From Sciurus carolinensis (lineage: Eukaryota; Chordata; Mammalia; Rodentia; Sciuridae): DNA of 64,000 nt. The stretch is from contig NC_062220.1 in NCBI RefSeq assembly GCF_902686445.1, forward strand, positions 113,570,643 to 113,634,642. The letters run 5' to 3'. Numbering within the stretch: position 1 is the first letter of the stretch; each line of letters starts with the position of its first letter. The position numbers were made by a program, and so were the translations under genes. Positions 25,881 through 36,429 of this stretch are shown here, piece by piece. The notes beneath the pieces were generated by a model, which ran no database searches, was not told where the DNA came from, and was given only the letters and a program-made list of their open reading frames with translations.

Positions 25881-25977
25881 GGGGATGTAGGGTGCGCTCA
25901 CTTCTCGGGACTTTTGAAATATCAGCTTTCTCCCTGCCGGGAGAAGTCTGTATTATTCCCTTTAAACAATCCAAACT

Positions 25978-26085
25978 ATGGTCCTTACTCAACAGTACCA
26001 AATGATTAAACAAACTGATAACCGAGGCAGGATGGACAAATGGATATAAGATTCTATCCATGATAAACAAAAAGGGGGAATAGAG
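25978..26085 (+). pseudogene. Gammaretrovirus-like Env C-terminal scrap and polypurine tract
   Basis: A short frame reads MVLTQQYQMIKQ before running to a stop, recalling the cytoplasmic tail end of gammaretrovirus Env. About 30 bases on, 'aaaaagggggaatag' is a polypurine tract. It lies downstream of the U3 fragment at 25,740, the reverse of normal order, so the gamma-derived pieces are rearranged. Short and diverged; inference. Confidence 0.5.
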
Positions 26086-26239
26086 GAGACCTTCAGGTCC
26101 CCTAAAGATAAACTTTCTCTTTGTCTCTTTGTTTGGGTTTTTTTTTTTTTTTAACTCTGGGTAATAAGGGTAACCCGGTGCTTTACTGGAGCTGCGGCTC
26201 AGTTTGTGTGTTTCCACGGAATAAACTAACTTACAACCT

Positions 26240-26363
26240 CTTTTTAGTCTCTTAGGAGGAACAGTTCAACTATGTAACAAAACAACTGCTTCTCTCAATT
26301 GTACTTCAGATTTGTGCTATCTCTCAATGTTAAAATGCTTCTAGGTTCCTGCTGGCAGACTTA
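26240..26363 (+). pseudogene. Remnant of Env surface subunit
   Basis: Between about 26,250 and 26,345 one frame reads cysteine- and N-glycosylation-rich residues (QLCNKTTASLNCTSDLC), plausible for the C-terminal part of a retroviral surface glycoprotein. It is not in frame with the transmembrane subunit that follows, and a stop intervenes. The rest of the surface subunit is absent. Confidence 0.45.
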
Positions 26364-27116
26364 ATGTGTGTTCCTACCTTCCTACCAGTCCCAGTCTCTG
26401 TTACAGATGATGAATTGCCAGTATTGCTTTCCAGAAATAAGAGGGACTTTGGAATCACCGTAGCAGTCATTACCACCATAGTTGCATCAGCAGCAGCAGT
26501 CGCCGCAGCAGCTGTAGCCTTGACGACATCAGTACAGTCAGCAACTAAGCTTAATGAAGTGGTCCAGCGGACAGCTACTGCTCTGTCTACTCAACAAACA
26601 GTGCATCAACACCTAAAAGCAGGACTACTTTTGGTGAACCAGCGTGTGGACTTACTTCAAGAACAAATGGACCTTTTACAAGAACTGTTAAGCGTGGGGT
26701 GTATTTATCATCTGCCGGGACTGTGCATTACACCTGTAGCTTATCATAATCTTAGTTATGCAGCAAATTTGTCTAAAATCATATCTACTCAGCTACGTGC
26801 CAATTGGTCTTATAAATTTGATAATCTTACTGCCATTCTTAGATCACAAATTGTTAGCCTTAATTCTACTAGAGTTAATGTAGCCCCTATATCTGAAATG
26901 CAAAATTGGTTATCTTCTTCCTTCAGTTTTGTAAAGCAATGGGCAGGAATGGGAGCATTGTGTGTGCTAATGATTATTGCAATTATCTTCCTCACACGCT
27001 TTATCATGCGTATACACCAAGTTCATGCCAGAGATCGCATCATTTTCCATCAAGCCCTGATGGCCTTAGAGGCTGGCAGCTCTCCTCAAGTCTGGCTGAG
27101 CATGCTGGATCGGTAG
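26364..27116 (+). CDS. env: Retroviral Env transmembrane subunit, open frame, no surface subunit
   Basis: 250 codons. A furin-type cleavage motif RNKR lies at about residue 28, followed by an Ala/Val-rich fusion-peptide-like segment, a heptad helical region, a C-X7-C loop (CIYHLPGLC) followed by ITP as in HERV-K/betaretrovirus TM proteins, several N-x-S/T sites, a second helical region, a tryptophan-rich pre-membrane stretch (near MQNWL...FVKQW), a membrane anchor around ALCVLMIIAIIFL, and a short cytoplasmic tail. It lacks the CX6CC of gammaretrovirus TM, so it belongs to the class II lineage. With no receptor-binding subunit and no signal peptide it should not act as a normal envelope. The open frame may simply reflect the element's youth. 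Confidence 0.85.
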   Translation: MCVPTFLPVPVSVTDDELPVLLSRNKRDFGITVAVITTIVASAAAVAAAAVALTTSVQSATKLNEVVQRTATALSTQQTVHQHLKAGLLLVNQRVDLLQEQMDLLQELLSVGCIYHLPGLCITPVAYHNLSYAANLSKIISTQLRANWSYKFDNLTAILRSQIVSLNSTRVNVAPISEMQNWLSSSFSFVKQWAGMGALCVLMIIAIIFLTRFIMRIHQVHARDRIIFHQALMALEAGSSPQVWLSMLDR

Positions 27117-27119
27117 TCA

Positions 27120-27236
27120 ACGACAGGTAAGGAAGGAGGTAACCGCGTACCGACCTAAGACAGGAGCTGTAGCATGCTCTACAGTTATCCGATGACGGGT
27201 AAGGACGATGGTTGACCACTCCGCCTAAGACAGGCA
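27120..27236 (+). promoter_or_regulatory. CTE-like RNA export element
   Basis: Four motifs are arranged symmetrically: gacaggtaagga (27,122-27,133), cctaagacagg (27,154-27,164), gacgggtaagga (27,194-27,205) and cctaagacagg (27,224-27,234). First pairs with fourth and second with third about one centre near 27,178, where CTGTAG/CTACAG closes an apical loop. This is the plan of the constitutive transport element of Mason-Pfizer-type retroviruses, whose two internal loops bind NXF1/TAP to export unspliced RNA. Its place between env and the 3' LTR is also the same. Folding was judged by eye. Confidence 0.8.
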
Positions 27237-27264
27237 CGATCCCAAGCCAGCATTCTTTTAATAA

Positions 27265-27280
27265 ATAAAAAAGGGGGAGC
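27265..27280 (+). promoter_or_regulatory. Polypurine tract
   Basis: 'ataaaaaagggggagc' lies directly before the 3' LTR and would prime plus-strand DNA synthesis. Confidence 0.9.
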
Positions 27281-27661
27281 TGTCGGGGTACTGCAGGCCC
27301 CCAGCCCTTCGGCGTGGCCAAGATGGCGCCTGGCAAGGTGCCAAGGAAGTGCTGAGAACAAAACCAGGTACCTCCAGCAGACTAATACTCTCTGCCAACA
27401 AGTGGCGTATTTTGAGGAAGTTAATGTGATTGGCCATGGGTCCTCGTGGACACTGCATGATTGCTATATCCACACTATTGTGCTCCATTACTGTCCATGC
27501 TTTCCCCTCGTGATCTATAAGCTGATTGGTTGTTGTATGTAATGTAAGGCGCTTGCAAGAGCGGCCCGCCGCTGCTGGCCAGCCAGAAGAAGCAGACTGC
27601 AGAAAATAAAGAACTTGCCCTGATCCGGTTTCGTGTTTCTCTGCGGGCAGGGGACACGATA
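27281..27661 (+). repeat. 3' LTR of the provirus
   Basis: 381 bp, same ends and signals as the 5' LTR, one base different. The target duplication follows at 27,662-27,667. Confidence 0.95.
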
Positions 27662-27667
27662 ACATGG

Positions 27668-28945
27668 GTACCTGAACTTCCTGCTGTTGGTGAATGTAAG
27701 TGCCCTGCACAGGTTCCAGGTGCACCCGTGGCCACCTACCTAAGCCCACTGGGATGGGCACACATTCAGTTGGAGACTGAGAGCTACCCCCTCCACTTCT
27801 GAGTGGGCTGCAGTGCACCCAGGCTCAGTGGAGTGCACCTCAATTTCTGTCCCATGAAGACTGGGTAAGTTTCTGCCCCTGCTCCTGCTGGGCAAACAAA
27901 TGATACCCACTACATGACCTGAGGTGCCCCACAACCAGCTGACCTGTGGATGTTCTCGGCATTGAAATTACAATATGAAATTTGAATATCATTCACCCCA
28001 ACACCCAAATCTCTTTAATATTCAAAAATTTTGAATTCAACAAGATAGTACAAATGGATAATTCCAGACCTGGCCTTGTGTGACGGACGGGTCAGGTAAA
28101 AATGCCAGCATATCAAAAATCATCCTACATATTTAATTTTAGAATGTGCTTGTGGAAACCAGTGGATTCATACCATTGGCTTTACATATGATGAATCTGA
28201 GATTCCAAGAAAGGAGATGATGTAGTTCACACACCACGTAGATACTGAAGCCAGAGTTAGAATTCTGGCTGCTGAGGGTTTCCTCTATTCAATTACATGA
28301 GACCATTCCTTTCCGAAACTGTTTCTCATCCTTCCATTAGAACACAGTCGTCTTTTCACTGGCCCTAAGACAACTGGCTCACAGCACTTTCTGACACATA
28401 ATCATATTTTCTCTTATGATTTAGCTGAGCCTGTCTGACTTGGGACCTCCACTTCCTTTGTAAGCCCCAGGGACCTGAGCCATAGCAATCTTTTGTAATT
28501 CCCCCAGCACAACATCTTGTGTGCAATAAAAATATTTACTTATAATTATTATTAAATAATAAGTCAACTGCAAGTTATACCTCTGAGGAAGCCTTGGAAA
28601 TTGAGCACACAAGTGTACCAATTTTGTAAGGCATAATTTTTATCACAGTATTATCTCAGACAGCAGAAGGAATCTGACTTCACTTTTCTATATACATATG
28701 AGTATCTTAGTGAATCTCAACCACCATTTATATCCACAAGAGTCTTACTAAAAAAAACTAAAAGAAAAATAGCAGAAAGTTCAGTGGAGTAGAGAGGGGA
28801 AGGTAAGTGCAGGACAGAGAAGGAAAGGGAAAGGGGAGTTCTGAGGACTAAATTAGTGCGAATTATATTCCATGCTTTTGTAATTATGTCAAAATAAATC
28901 CTACTGTTGTGTATAAATACAAAGAAACATTTTAAAACACTTTAC
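27668..28945. other. No gene recognised
   Basis: The first 290 bp after the provirus are GC-balanced and unassigned; the rest is AT-rich. A weak MIR-like trace occurs near 28,190-28,280 ('tgaagccagagttagaattctggct'). Confidence 0.4.
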
Positions 28946-28949
28946 CTCA

Positions 28950-29035
28950 GAGCAGTGACTGCATCTGTATGGTAGAGCACATCCTTAGCAGGCAGGAGGC
29001 CTGGGATTCAATTTCAAGCCTGCCCCCTGCCAGTC
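28950..29035 (+). mobile_element. Degenerate ID-like SINE
   Basis: 'ctgtatggtagagcacatcc' and 'gcctgggattcaatttcaagcc' are diverged A- and B-box regions of a tRNA-derived SINE. Confidence 0.5.
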
Positions 29036-29289
29036 CCCACACACATCATGCTTACTGTTCATCCACTCTTACTCATTCCTTTCAAATAGAGTGACTTTTG
29101 TATTTTTCTTTGCTTATTTCAAAGCCTAAACTTTGTATCAAGATACAGAATGGAGGAGTGAGAGTCAACATTCATTTCTCTTTGCTGTGATGTGGAGAAA
29201 ACACCCAGTCCTAATTTGTTAAGTGGGACATTGGCCGTGGGTTTTATTGTGGATAAGTCTTATCAAGCTAAGAAGTATCTCTTTTACTC

Positions 29290-29965
29290 ACAGTGAGACA
29301 GAAGAGAACCAACCACCTTATGTACCACTCTACCCAACTTTGCCAACACCACCCAGTCAACAGGTTGTCCCCCCAGCCCCCTTGTCCTCAGAAGCAACAG
29401 ATGCTGGCTCCTGAACATCAGCTCCTCCTTCCTCCTCAAGTCATCTGTGCCATAGGCTTCCCCAGAACCAGACTCCTCCACGCCTGAGACCAAGATGCAA
29501 AATCACCCAAGACCAGAACCATGACCAAATGAGAGCTCTCCAGATGCCCCTATGAAGGACTAGAGGACTTGCCTTTGTTGATCAGGAGGGAAACGTCCAA
29601 GGGAAAACACAATTTTGTGTACCAGTCTTTCACCAGTACTGATCTGTTGAATTGGAAAAAAATTATATTCCCTCCTACATGAAGAAGCTCCAAGCCATGA
29701 TTGACCTGAGGGAGTCCATTATCCATACCAACCATTGACTGCCTCCAGCTCCTTCTAACTATTTAATAGGGAGGAACACAGATGAGTGACTAAAGCAGGA
29801 TTAAAATGACTAGAGGAACAAGCAGGAACAAGCTCCAGATGCCCATGACAGCATTCAAGCCTATGCCCAGATTCAATTTCTGGACACCGACCCAAGGATC
29901 CCCGAAAAAAGGAAGATCTTCTAAATATAAAAGGATATCAAGGATAAAAGGGGTAATAATTCTGA
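29290..29965 (+). pseudogene. Gammaretrovirus-like gag relic
   Basis: Several frames together resemble gammaretrovirus Gag: PPYVPLYPTLPTPP (p12-like proline-rich segment), then TDLLNWKK and a region like the start of capsid, then EQAPDAHDSIQAYAQIQF and TDPR. Frameshifts and stops (for example after EATDAGS and after NTDE) break it. It is far more decayed than the provirus upstream and belongs to a different retroviral class; no LTR is seen next to it. Confidence 0.65.
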
Positions 29966-32360
29966 CTTAATCTCCCCCACAGTTCTAAAGTTATGTAACA
30001 GAAAGTAAAGGAAAAATGTAATGTGATTATCATGAAAATCATTGCAATTAGGCACCAACTTAGTCCTTAAAATAATTTCTAGAAGCTCAGATACAACTAT
30101 TGAAAAATATAGGGTCATATTCACATTACTTCAGGGAAATAAAAAGAAACGTGTTAATGCAAATTACATGTAAGTTAGAATTGACTTTTCTTATACCTCC
30201 AATTAATACTAGAGGAAAAATTGAAAATAAGGAGTACAGAAGTAGAGATTTCCTGTCAAGCTGCAGGAGGAGAAAGAAAGCATAGACTCTTGTCTGTGGT
30301 TGTTCTCTCTCAAAAATACAGACTGCCAACATAAAGCTTGATGGGCTAGTCATCTAAGTAAACTGCAAATGCTAATATCTTTATAAATAAGCATACCCAC
30401 ATGTAGTATTGTAATTTATCATCATTTCTCCCTTCTTATCAGGAAAGACAAGGGAAAAATTATCCATTGTCTTTCCTTTTGAATAATTACTAGAATTTCT
30501 TTAGAAAATAAAGTAACCAAATAATAGTCCATGTATCTCTAGATACAGATGCATGTTTAGAAATAACATGATAAATTTAAGTATTTCAGGATGGTAATAT
30601 GGTTTCCTTCATATTACTCTCATATAATTTTAACAAAAGAAGCATTAGTTATTCATAATTAGTTATTCATAATTTGAACTTCTTCAAATATTGAATAGTA
30701 ATTTTTATTTAGAATGAGAAAATACAATTTTATACTTTAAACAATTGAGGAAGTAGTTTAGAGAACTTATTTTAATTAAGAAAAGCAATTCATATAAACA
30801 CTTGCCCACAAATAGGAAAAGTACTAGTAGGAAATCAGTGTAAGGTGAAATGTAAACTACAACATGACCTTAGCATGTGTATCCTGCATATATTAAGGAT
30901 GACCTATAAAGTTTTTATTTTTCATTTCATAGGATCCAATTCATGTACATTGATAAAAGGTATTTTCCATTTGAAAGTAAACATCTCCCTTTTCTGGAAT
31001 TTTTATTAAATCCAGAAAACTACAGATTTGATTGAATCAAGCTAAACAACTTCAGTTCACCATGTAGATATGTGTGAAAGCTAATCAGTAGGTTCCAGAA
31101 ATAGCTCATCAGAGATTTGAAAATCTTTGAAATAAGGATTTCATTAATTAAACATTTTTCTCTTAATTATGCTCTTTATTTTAATATTAGAATACTTAGG
31201 ACTTGTAAATATTTGATTAATAATTGGGAATATATTGATGAGTATTACATATTTGCTTCATTATTATGTACAGTATTGTTCAAGTTTTGTGTGTATATTT
31301 TGTATTTTCTTTACCCTCATAATTTTAATGTGGTTTTCTTGAGGATAAATATTAATCCAAATAAAACTTACACATTTCCACAGTACTCATGACAAGACTC
31401 AATATACAATAAAAACAAATGTAGAAGTAACTTTTTATGTCAATTCAAAACAAAAATGCTACTTTCTTTTCTTCTACGCTGAATTTAAAAAACTGCAAAG
31501 GATTGCATTTATGTGTCTAGCTCATAAGTTAAATCTTACCTATGAGATTGAGTTTTTTCATAATTCTGGAAAATTATGACATTTATATTATGAGATTCAT
31601 ATTATGAAAACTACCAAAATTAAATATTTTAAAAATCAATAAAGATTTAACATGAAAGAATAACTACAAAACCATTAGACTTATAAAACTTATTTCTGGT
31701 ACTTACACATGGATCTTCATAAAAATCTTCTAAAGAGTTATATATTAAAAATGCAAACAAAAAAATTAAGGCATTTTAGCAATAACTGATTGCTGCCATC
31801 CCAAATGTCATGATAATCTGAATAAAAGCAATATTCTTTGTAAAAATATACACATATTTTTAATCAAAATAAACACTGGCAAGTAAACCTACTTACAGAT
31901 AAAGGTTTCTCAAAGTGATAACAGCAGTTCTAACAATTAAAAATTTACAAGTATATTTCTGAAAATGTTAGTGGAATAATATCTGTGATTATGTTAAGAA
32001 ATTTGTTGTGGAAACCTTTTAATTATTTATAGTAATTTTTAGATTACTTTTGTTAACCCCAATCATTTTCTTCTGCAAAGGAAAAAATAACTAAACCAAT
32101 AAATGATAGATCAGTCACGACATATCACAGTCAAGGGTAATTCCATGACCACAGCAGGGTGAGCTCACATTGTACCTCAGAGTTGCCTGTGTTCCTAATT
32201 TCTCACTCTGAGACATCAAGTTTACCTACCATGTGACAATTCTACCAATAGACACAGACATGTGGTCTCTTTTTAGAAAGTTTTTCAGAGTTCATGTCAC
32301 TGGTATAACAGCAATGAGATAGCTCTGGACATAAATGAAACAAAAGGCAACTGTGTTCTA
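29966..32360. other. AT-rich intergenic sequence, no gene seen
   Basis: Stop-dense in all frames. No repeat that I can name with confidence; short open frames have compositions expected from AT-rich DNA. Confidence 0.5.
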
Positions 32361-32362
32361 GT

Positions 32363-32635
32363 AGAAATGTTCAACTGTCTTTGGATCTAAGCTTCAAACC
32401 TTTCAATTAATTCCTGAAGAGGTGCTAATGCTTGTTGACCAATCAGATTGAACTCAATGAAAAATAAAATTGTTAAAGAAGCATTGAGTCATGCTTCCTC
32501 TAGCTGTTCACATTAATAAAGCTTATTTTGTAGCATAGAATGAGAAAGGGCCACTTAGAGAACTTACTGGGTAGATACAGAAAACCAAACAAAATATTAA
32601 TTTATTCTTGAAGTGAAGGAGGTAGACTTTCAGGA
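32363..32635 (+). repeat. Unclassified interspersed repeat, copy A
   Basis: About 270 bp that match the reverse complement of 44,742-45,010, with shared landmarks 'caattaattcctgaaga', 'cctctagctgttcacattaa', 'taaagcttattttgta' and 'accaaacaaaatattaattt'. The AATAAA within the 'attaataaagctta' segment suggests an LTR-like or retroposed origin. Family unknown to me. Confidence 0.8.
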
Positions 32636-32639
32636 AAGG

Positions 32640-33490
32640 ATACTACTTCTGAAAAACAAGATTAAACTTTTCTGGAAGTCAGGAAAAACAAGACAATATT
32701 ATCTCTGATTAAAATATTATTTCTATGAAAAATGCATGCTATAAGAAGTAGATTCACTATTTTAGGCACACTCAAGTGTACACCTTTTGAGGTATAATTT
32801 TTAGGTATCCTTTTAATTACTATCTAGACATTTCTTGATAGAGAGCAAAATAGTGCTTATATTGGCTACAATTTTTATTATTCTTTATTTTTTAATATTA
32901 CTACTACTTTTATTTGTCAGTTATTTAGTTCTTTCTAAATTATTGTATGTTGTATTATATCCATCATACTACATAATATAGAAAATAATATAACAACTTC
33001 TATGAGGTTTTATATTAAGTTTTAATTCAGATTATTTATTACAATTTTGAATAATGCATATGTGCTATAGTTGCCTCAATGAATTAAAACACTTTCAATT
33101 AATGAAAATATTTGAAATCTATTTCCTACAAGAAACAAAATACATGTTAAATATTTACTACTTCAGGGCTTTACCAATTCATTCCACTTAGTAAATTATA
33201 AAATAATGACATTGCCATTGTTGTGATTCAATGATTATGTCCCTGGAGTTATCAATGAAGGTTACAAAACAGGCAGCACCAATTGCCAATGAAATTTGGT
33301 GTTTGCATAAGGATCTATACTGAGTCACAGGAGGATCAGGAAAGTCCTTTGTCTGAAATAGCTTACACACTTTCTATCAACACATGCACCTCCCTAAATA
33401 GTGACGAAATAGTGACATTAAAATTTTTGCTTTCTTCTAAATTTGACTTGAATTTGACTGAGTTTAAGCATCACCTCTGTACTCTGCAAT
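32640..33490. other. AT-rich intergenic sequence, no gene seen
   Basis: No recognisable repeat or coding signal before the JUND retrocopy. A short frame at 33,283-33,504 has no family features. Confidence 0.5.
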
Positions 33491-33504
33491 TAGAAAATGA
33501 CTAA

Positions 33505-35108
33505 TAGAGGAGCCGCCGCCAGGGGAGGAGGGGCGCCGCGGACTTGGCTAGCACAGGTGCAGGGTCCCCTGTTGGTGGGGGAGGCAGAGGATGGAAACAA
33601 GTATGCACTGGTCAAGCAGGTGGCGGCGGCGCCAATCTCAGTCCCTCTTGTGCACAGAGGGCAGGCACCCCAAGCGCGGCACCCCACAACGGCCTGCTCT
33701 CGCTGCCCGACCTGGGGCTACTCAAGCTCTCCTCTCCTGGGCACAAGCGTATCGTCCAGTCCATCGGGCTGGTCATCACCACGCCTATAAGCACACAGTT
33801 CCTCTACACCAAGGTGGCGGCCAGCAAGGAGCAGGAGTTCCCCGAGGGCTTTGTCAAAGTCCTGGAGGACTTGTACAAGCAGAACCAGTGTGGGGCGGGT
33901 TCGGCAGCCGCAGGGGGACTCTTGGCATAGCAGCGGGCGCCGCACCCCAGGCGAGCTGGCCTTGGCGCAGGTCTACACGAACCGAAGCAGCTATGCGGCT
34001 GGTGCCAGCGATGCTGGGGGTGCTGCAAAAGTTGCTTTAGCCTCCTAGCCCTTTCCCTTTCCACCGCCGCCGCTGCCCCGCAACACCCGCGCCTGGCTAC
34101 GCTGAAGGAAGAACCACAGACGGTGCCCGACGTGCGTACCAAGATTCTGGAAGAGCCCATCCACATGGGTAGGCAACGTATCAAAGTGTAGAGCTAGGGA
34201 TGGCGGCAACCCAATCCTCGCCTCCAAGTGCTGGAGCGCATCTGGCGCCTGGAGGAGAAAGTGAAGAAATTCAAGAGCCAGAATACCGAGTTGGTGTCCC
34301 CTCAAACCCGCAATCCTGCGCGAGCAGGTGGCGAAGCTCAAGCAGAAAAGTCCTCAGCCACGTCACCCGCGGCTGCCCGCTGCTGCCCAGCTCCAGGTGC
34401 CCGCGTACTGAGCAGGATCATGGGGACGCATGAGCGGCTCCCTCCTCCAGGGGTGGGATCGTGGGGGGAGGGGCGGCCGTGGGCGCCCGAGACTCGGAAA
34501 AGGTGCGGCAGTGGCGAACCCCTCTCCGAGGGTGCCCATGATTTGGAGAGGACGTGGTCGCCAGGAATATTCTCGAGGGTGCCCAGAACTCGGGGAGGGC
34601 GCCCTAGACTTCCACAAGCTGAACCCCTGCTCCTGAGTGCGTGACACCCCCATCCCCTCGCTGCTTATGTCCCAGGGGCGCAGCCGCCCTGTGTTGCCAT
34701 ATCCGCGCGCTTCGATGATCGCCCTTTCGTACACTGTCGCCCTTTGGTACACTGCAGCCCCTTCCTACACACCGCAGCCAAAGGGGGCTGGCTCCTTGGG
34801 GCATAGCCTCCAGCCTGTCTTCTCTTTTACTTCTTTTTGTTGTTGTTGTTTGCCTTTGGAAGAAAGAACAGAGTGTTCGATTCTGCCCTATTTATGTTTC
34901 TACCTGGGAAAAAACAAATGGTTGTGTGTGCGTGTGCTTTCTTGTGTTGGTTTTTTAAAGAACTCGGAAGAAGGGGGAAAAATAGGACTCTTTCCTTCCT
35001 CTCACTACTCCCCTCAGTCCTTGGACACACCCCTGCACTTCTTGTTTGGTTTTTGTTTTGCTAAGAGTCCGCATTCCTGTTTGTAATCCTTCCTTAGCAC
35101 CTCCCAAA
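33505..35108 (+). pseudogene. JUND processed pseudogene
   Basis: A sudden GC-rich, intronless block in AT-rich DNA. In order it shows fragments of the AP-1 subunit Jun[59 protein letters not shown], then EEPQTVPDV, then the leucine-zipper start RLEEKVKKFKSQNTEL. The DNA-binding basic region between them is largely destroyed (a stop follows RQRIKV), and frames shift repeatedly. The N-terminal coding part is poorly preserved. 3' UTR-like sequence runs to about 35,100. No poly-A remains. A possible short target repeat 'gaaaatgac' occurs at about 33,494 and 35,110. Confidence 0.85.
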
Positions 35109-35109
35109 G

Positions 35110-36425
35110 GAAAATGACAATTAATTTGTGTAGTCAGTAATAACAAGGCTAATTTACAGAATACTTATTTGAAAACATTTCTTGAATATCCTATTGAGGT
35201 AACTGTAGAGGACTATTTTTATAATCTAAATTATTATATACATATGTGATGGTAATTCTACCATTAGAATTTTTAATTATTGTAAATACCAAACTTGATA
35301 TATTAAAAAAGCTTAACACAAAGGTAGCAGTCTGTTCAGTTAATTGGATCCTTCTGTGCTAGTAGAACATGATTTGTAAAATATAGCACTAGTCTATTTA
35401 ATATGCATATAGTCTCCCAAATAGTCAACTGCTAGGTAAGTTCAGCTTTAGCTTTGATCACAATTTTCTGTGTGGAACAGACATGTCAGAGGCAGCCAAT
35501 ACTGGGTAAGGAGAAAAGGCAAAGAACATCAGTTAACAGGACTGTTATTCACATCCTCACTAATTCCAGTATAACTGAGAGTGAACTTTAAACACATAGC
35601 TGATAAGTATGAAATGAATGACAGTTAAATATGGATGCTAGAACACAATAAACAGAAGAAAATGTAAACAGTAGAACAATGATTTTAAGAAAGCATTTAA
35701 TTTCAGAAAATGATGCTCTATGTTACATCAAGAACAAATATAAATGTCACCCTATATTATAGCTTATTAGAGAGTCACATAGTAAAATAAATGAATATTA
35801 GTAAATTGTGTGAAAGCCATGAACAATGGCATGATTAATCATAGTTCTCTATCTCAATTGTTATATCTGAGTTAATGACACTTTTATTTATTTTTGGCAG
35901 TAGTGTTATAATAAGTGAATTTAAATATTACAGCTATCTATGATGGTTTTATAATATTTAAATTGTTGAACCAGAGAATCATCCCAAATCTTTCCATTTA
36001 GTCACCCTTTCATTATATGAAAGGCTTCTTACATCAAAAGTAATCTTTAAACTTTAGACATGATTATTAAAATTAACATTGAGCAATGTGTGTTTCAAAT
36101 AAAGATAAAATGCTTGTTATGAATTTATACATATTTTTCCTTTTTGCAGAAAATGCCCAAGATGTGAAATAATTGAAGCCATCAAATTCAGGGCAATCAT
36201 TTTTTTTTAATATTCTAAGCTCATCAACAACTTTAAACCTGGAGGTGGCCGCTTTGACCTCCTAGTAAGTCACTGCTATTTGACCACTTGTACCAATTGT
36301 GATTCAACTATCCCATCATTTTGCACAAATACTCTAGGAAATTTACTCATCATATTAACAAATAAATCTTCTTTGTGAAATTGGTGTCCAATATAACAAA
36401 TGAGTAATAAGCTGAATTATTAATG
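35110..36425. other. AT-rich intergenic sequence, no gene seen
   Basis: No recognisable coding or repeat signal. Stop-dense. Confidence 0.5.
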
Positions 36426-36429
36426 ATAT

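Larger units (their letters stand above)
21220..27661 (+). mobile_element. Complete young class II mosaic endogenous retrovirus
   Basis: A 6,442-bp element is bounded by two 381-bp LTRs and a 6-bp target duplication, ACATGG, at 21,214-21,219 and 27,662-27,667; six bases is usual for betaretrovirus-like (class II) integrations. Internal order: primer site, 33-bp tandem repeats, broken gag start, about 2.7 kb non-coding, gammaretrovirus-like 3' fragments, Env transmembrane open frame, CTE-like element, polypurine tract. No protease, reverse transcriptase, RNase H or integrase motif is recognisable, so it cannot replicate alone. LTR near-identity means recent insertion. Old copies of complete family members elsewhere would be expected to supply proteins. 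Confidence 0.95.

Noticed and set aside
25503..25901. 132-codon minus-strand frame inside the provirus
   Set aside because: Antisense to gammaretrovirus-derived U3 and polypurine sequence; no conserved features.
33591..34040. Overlapping GC-rich frames on both strands
   Set aside because: All are shadow frames of the broken JUND retrocopy.
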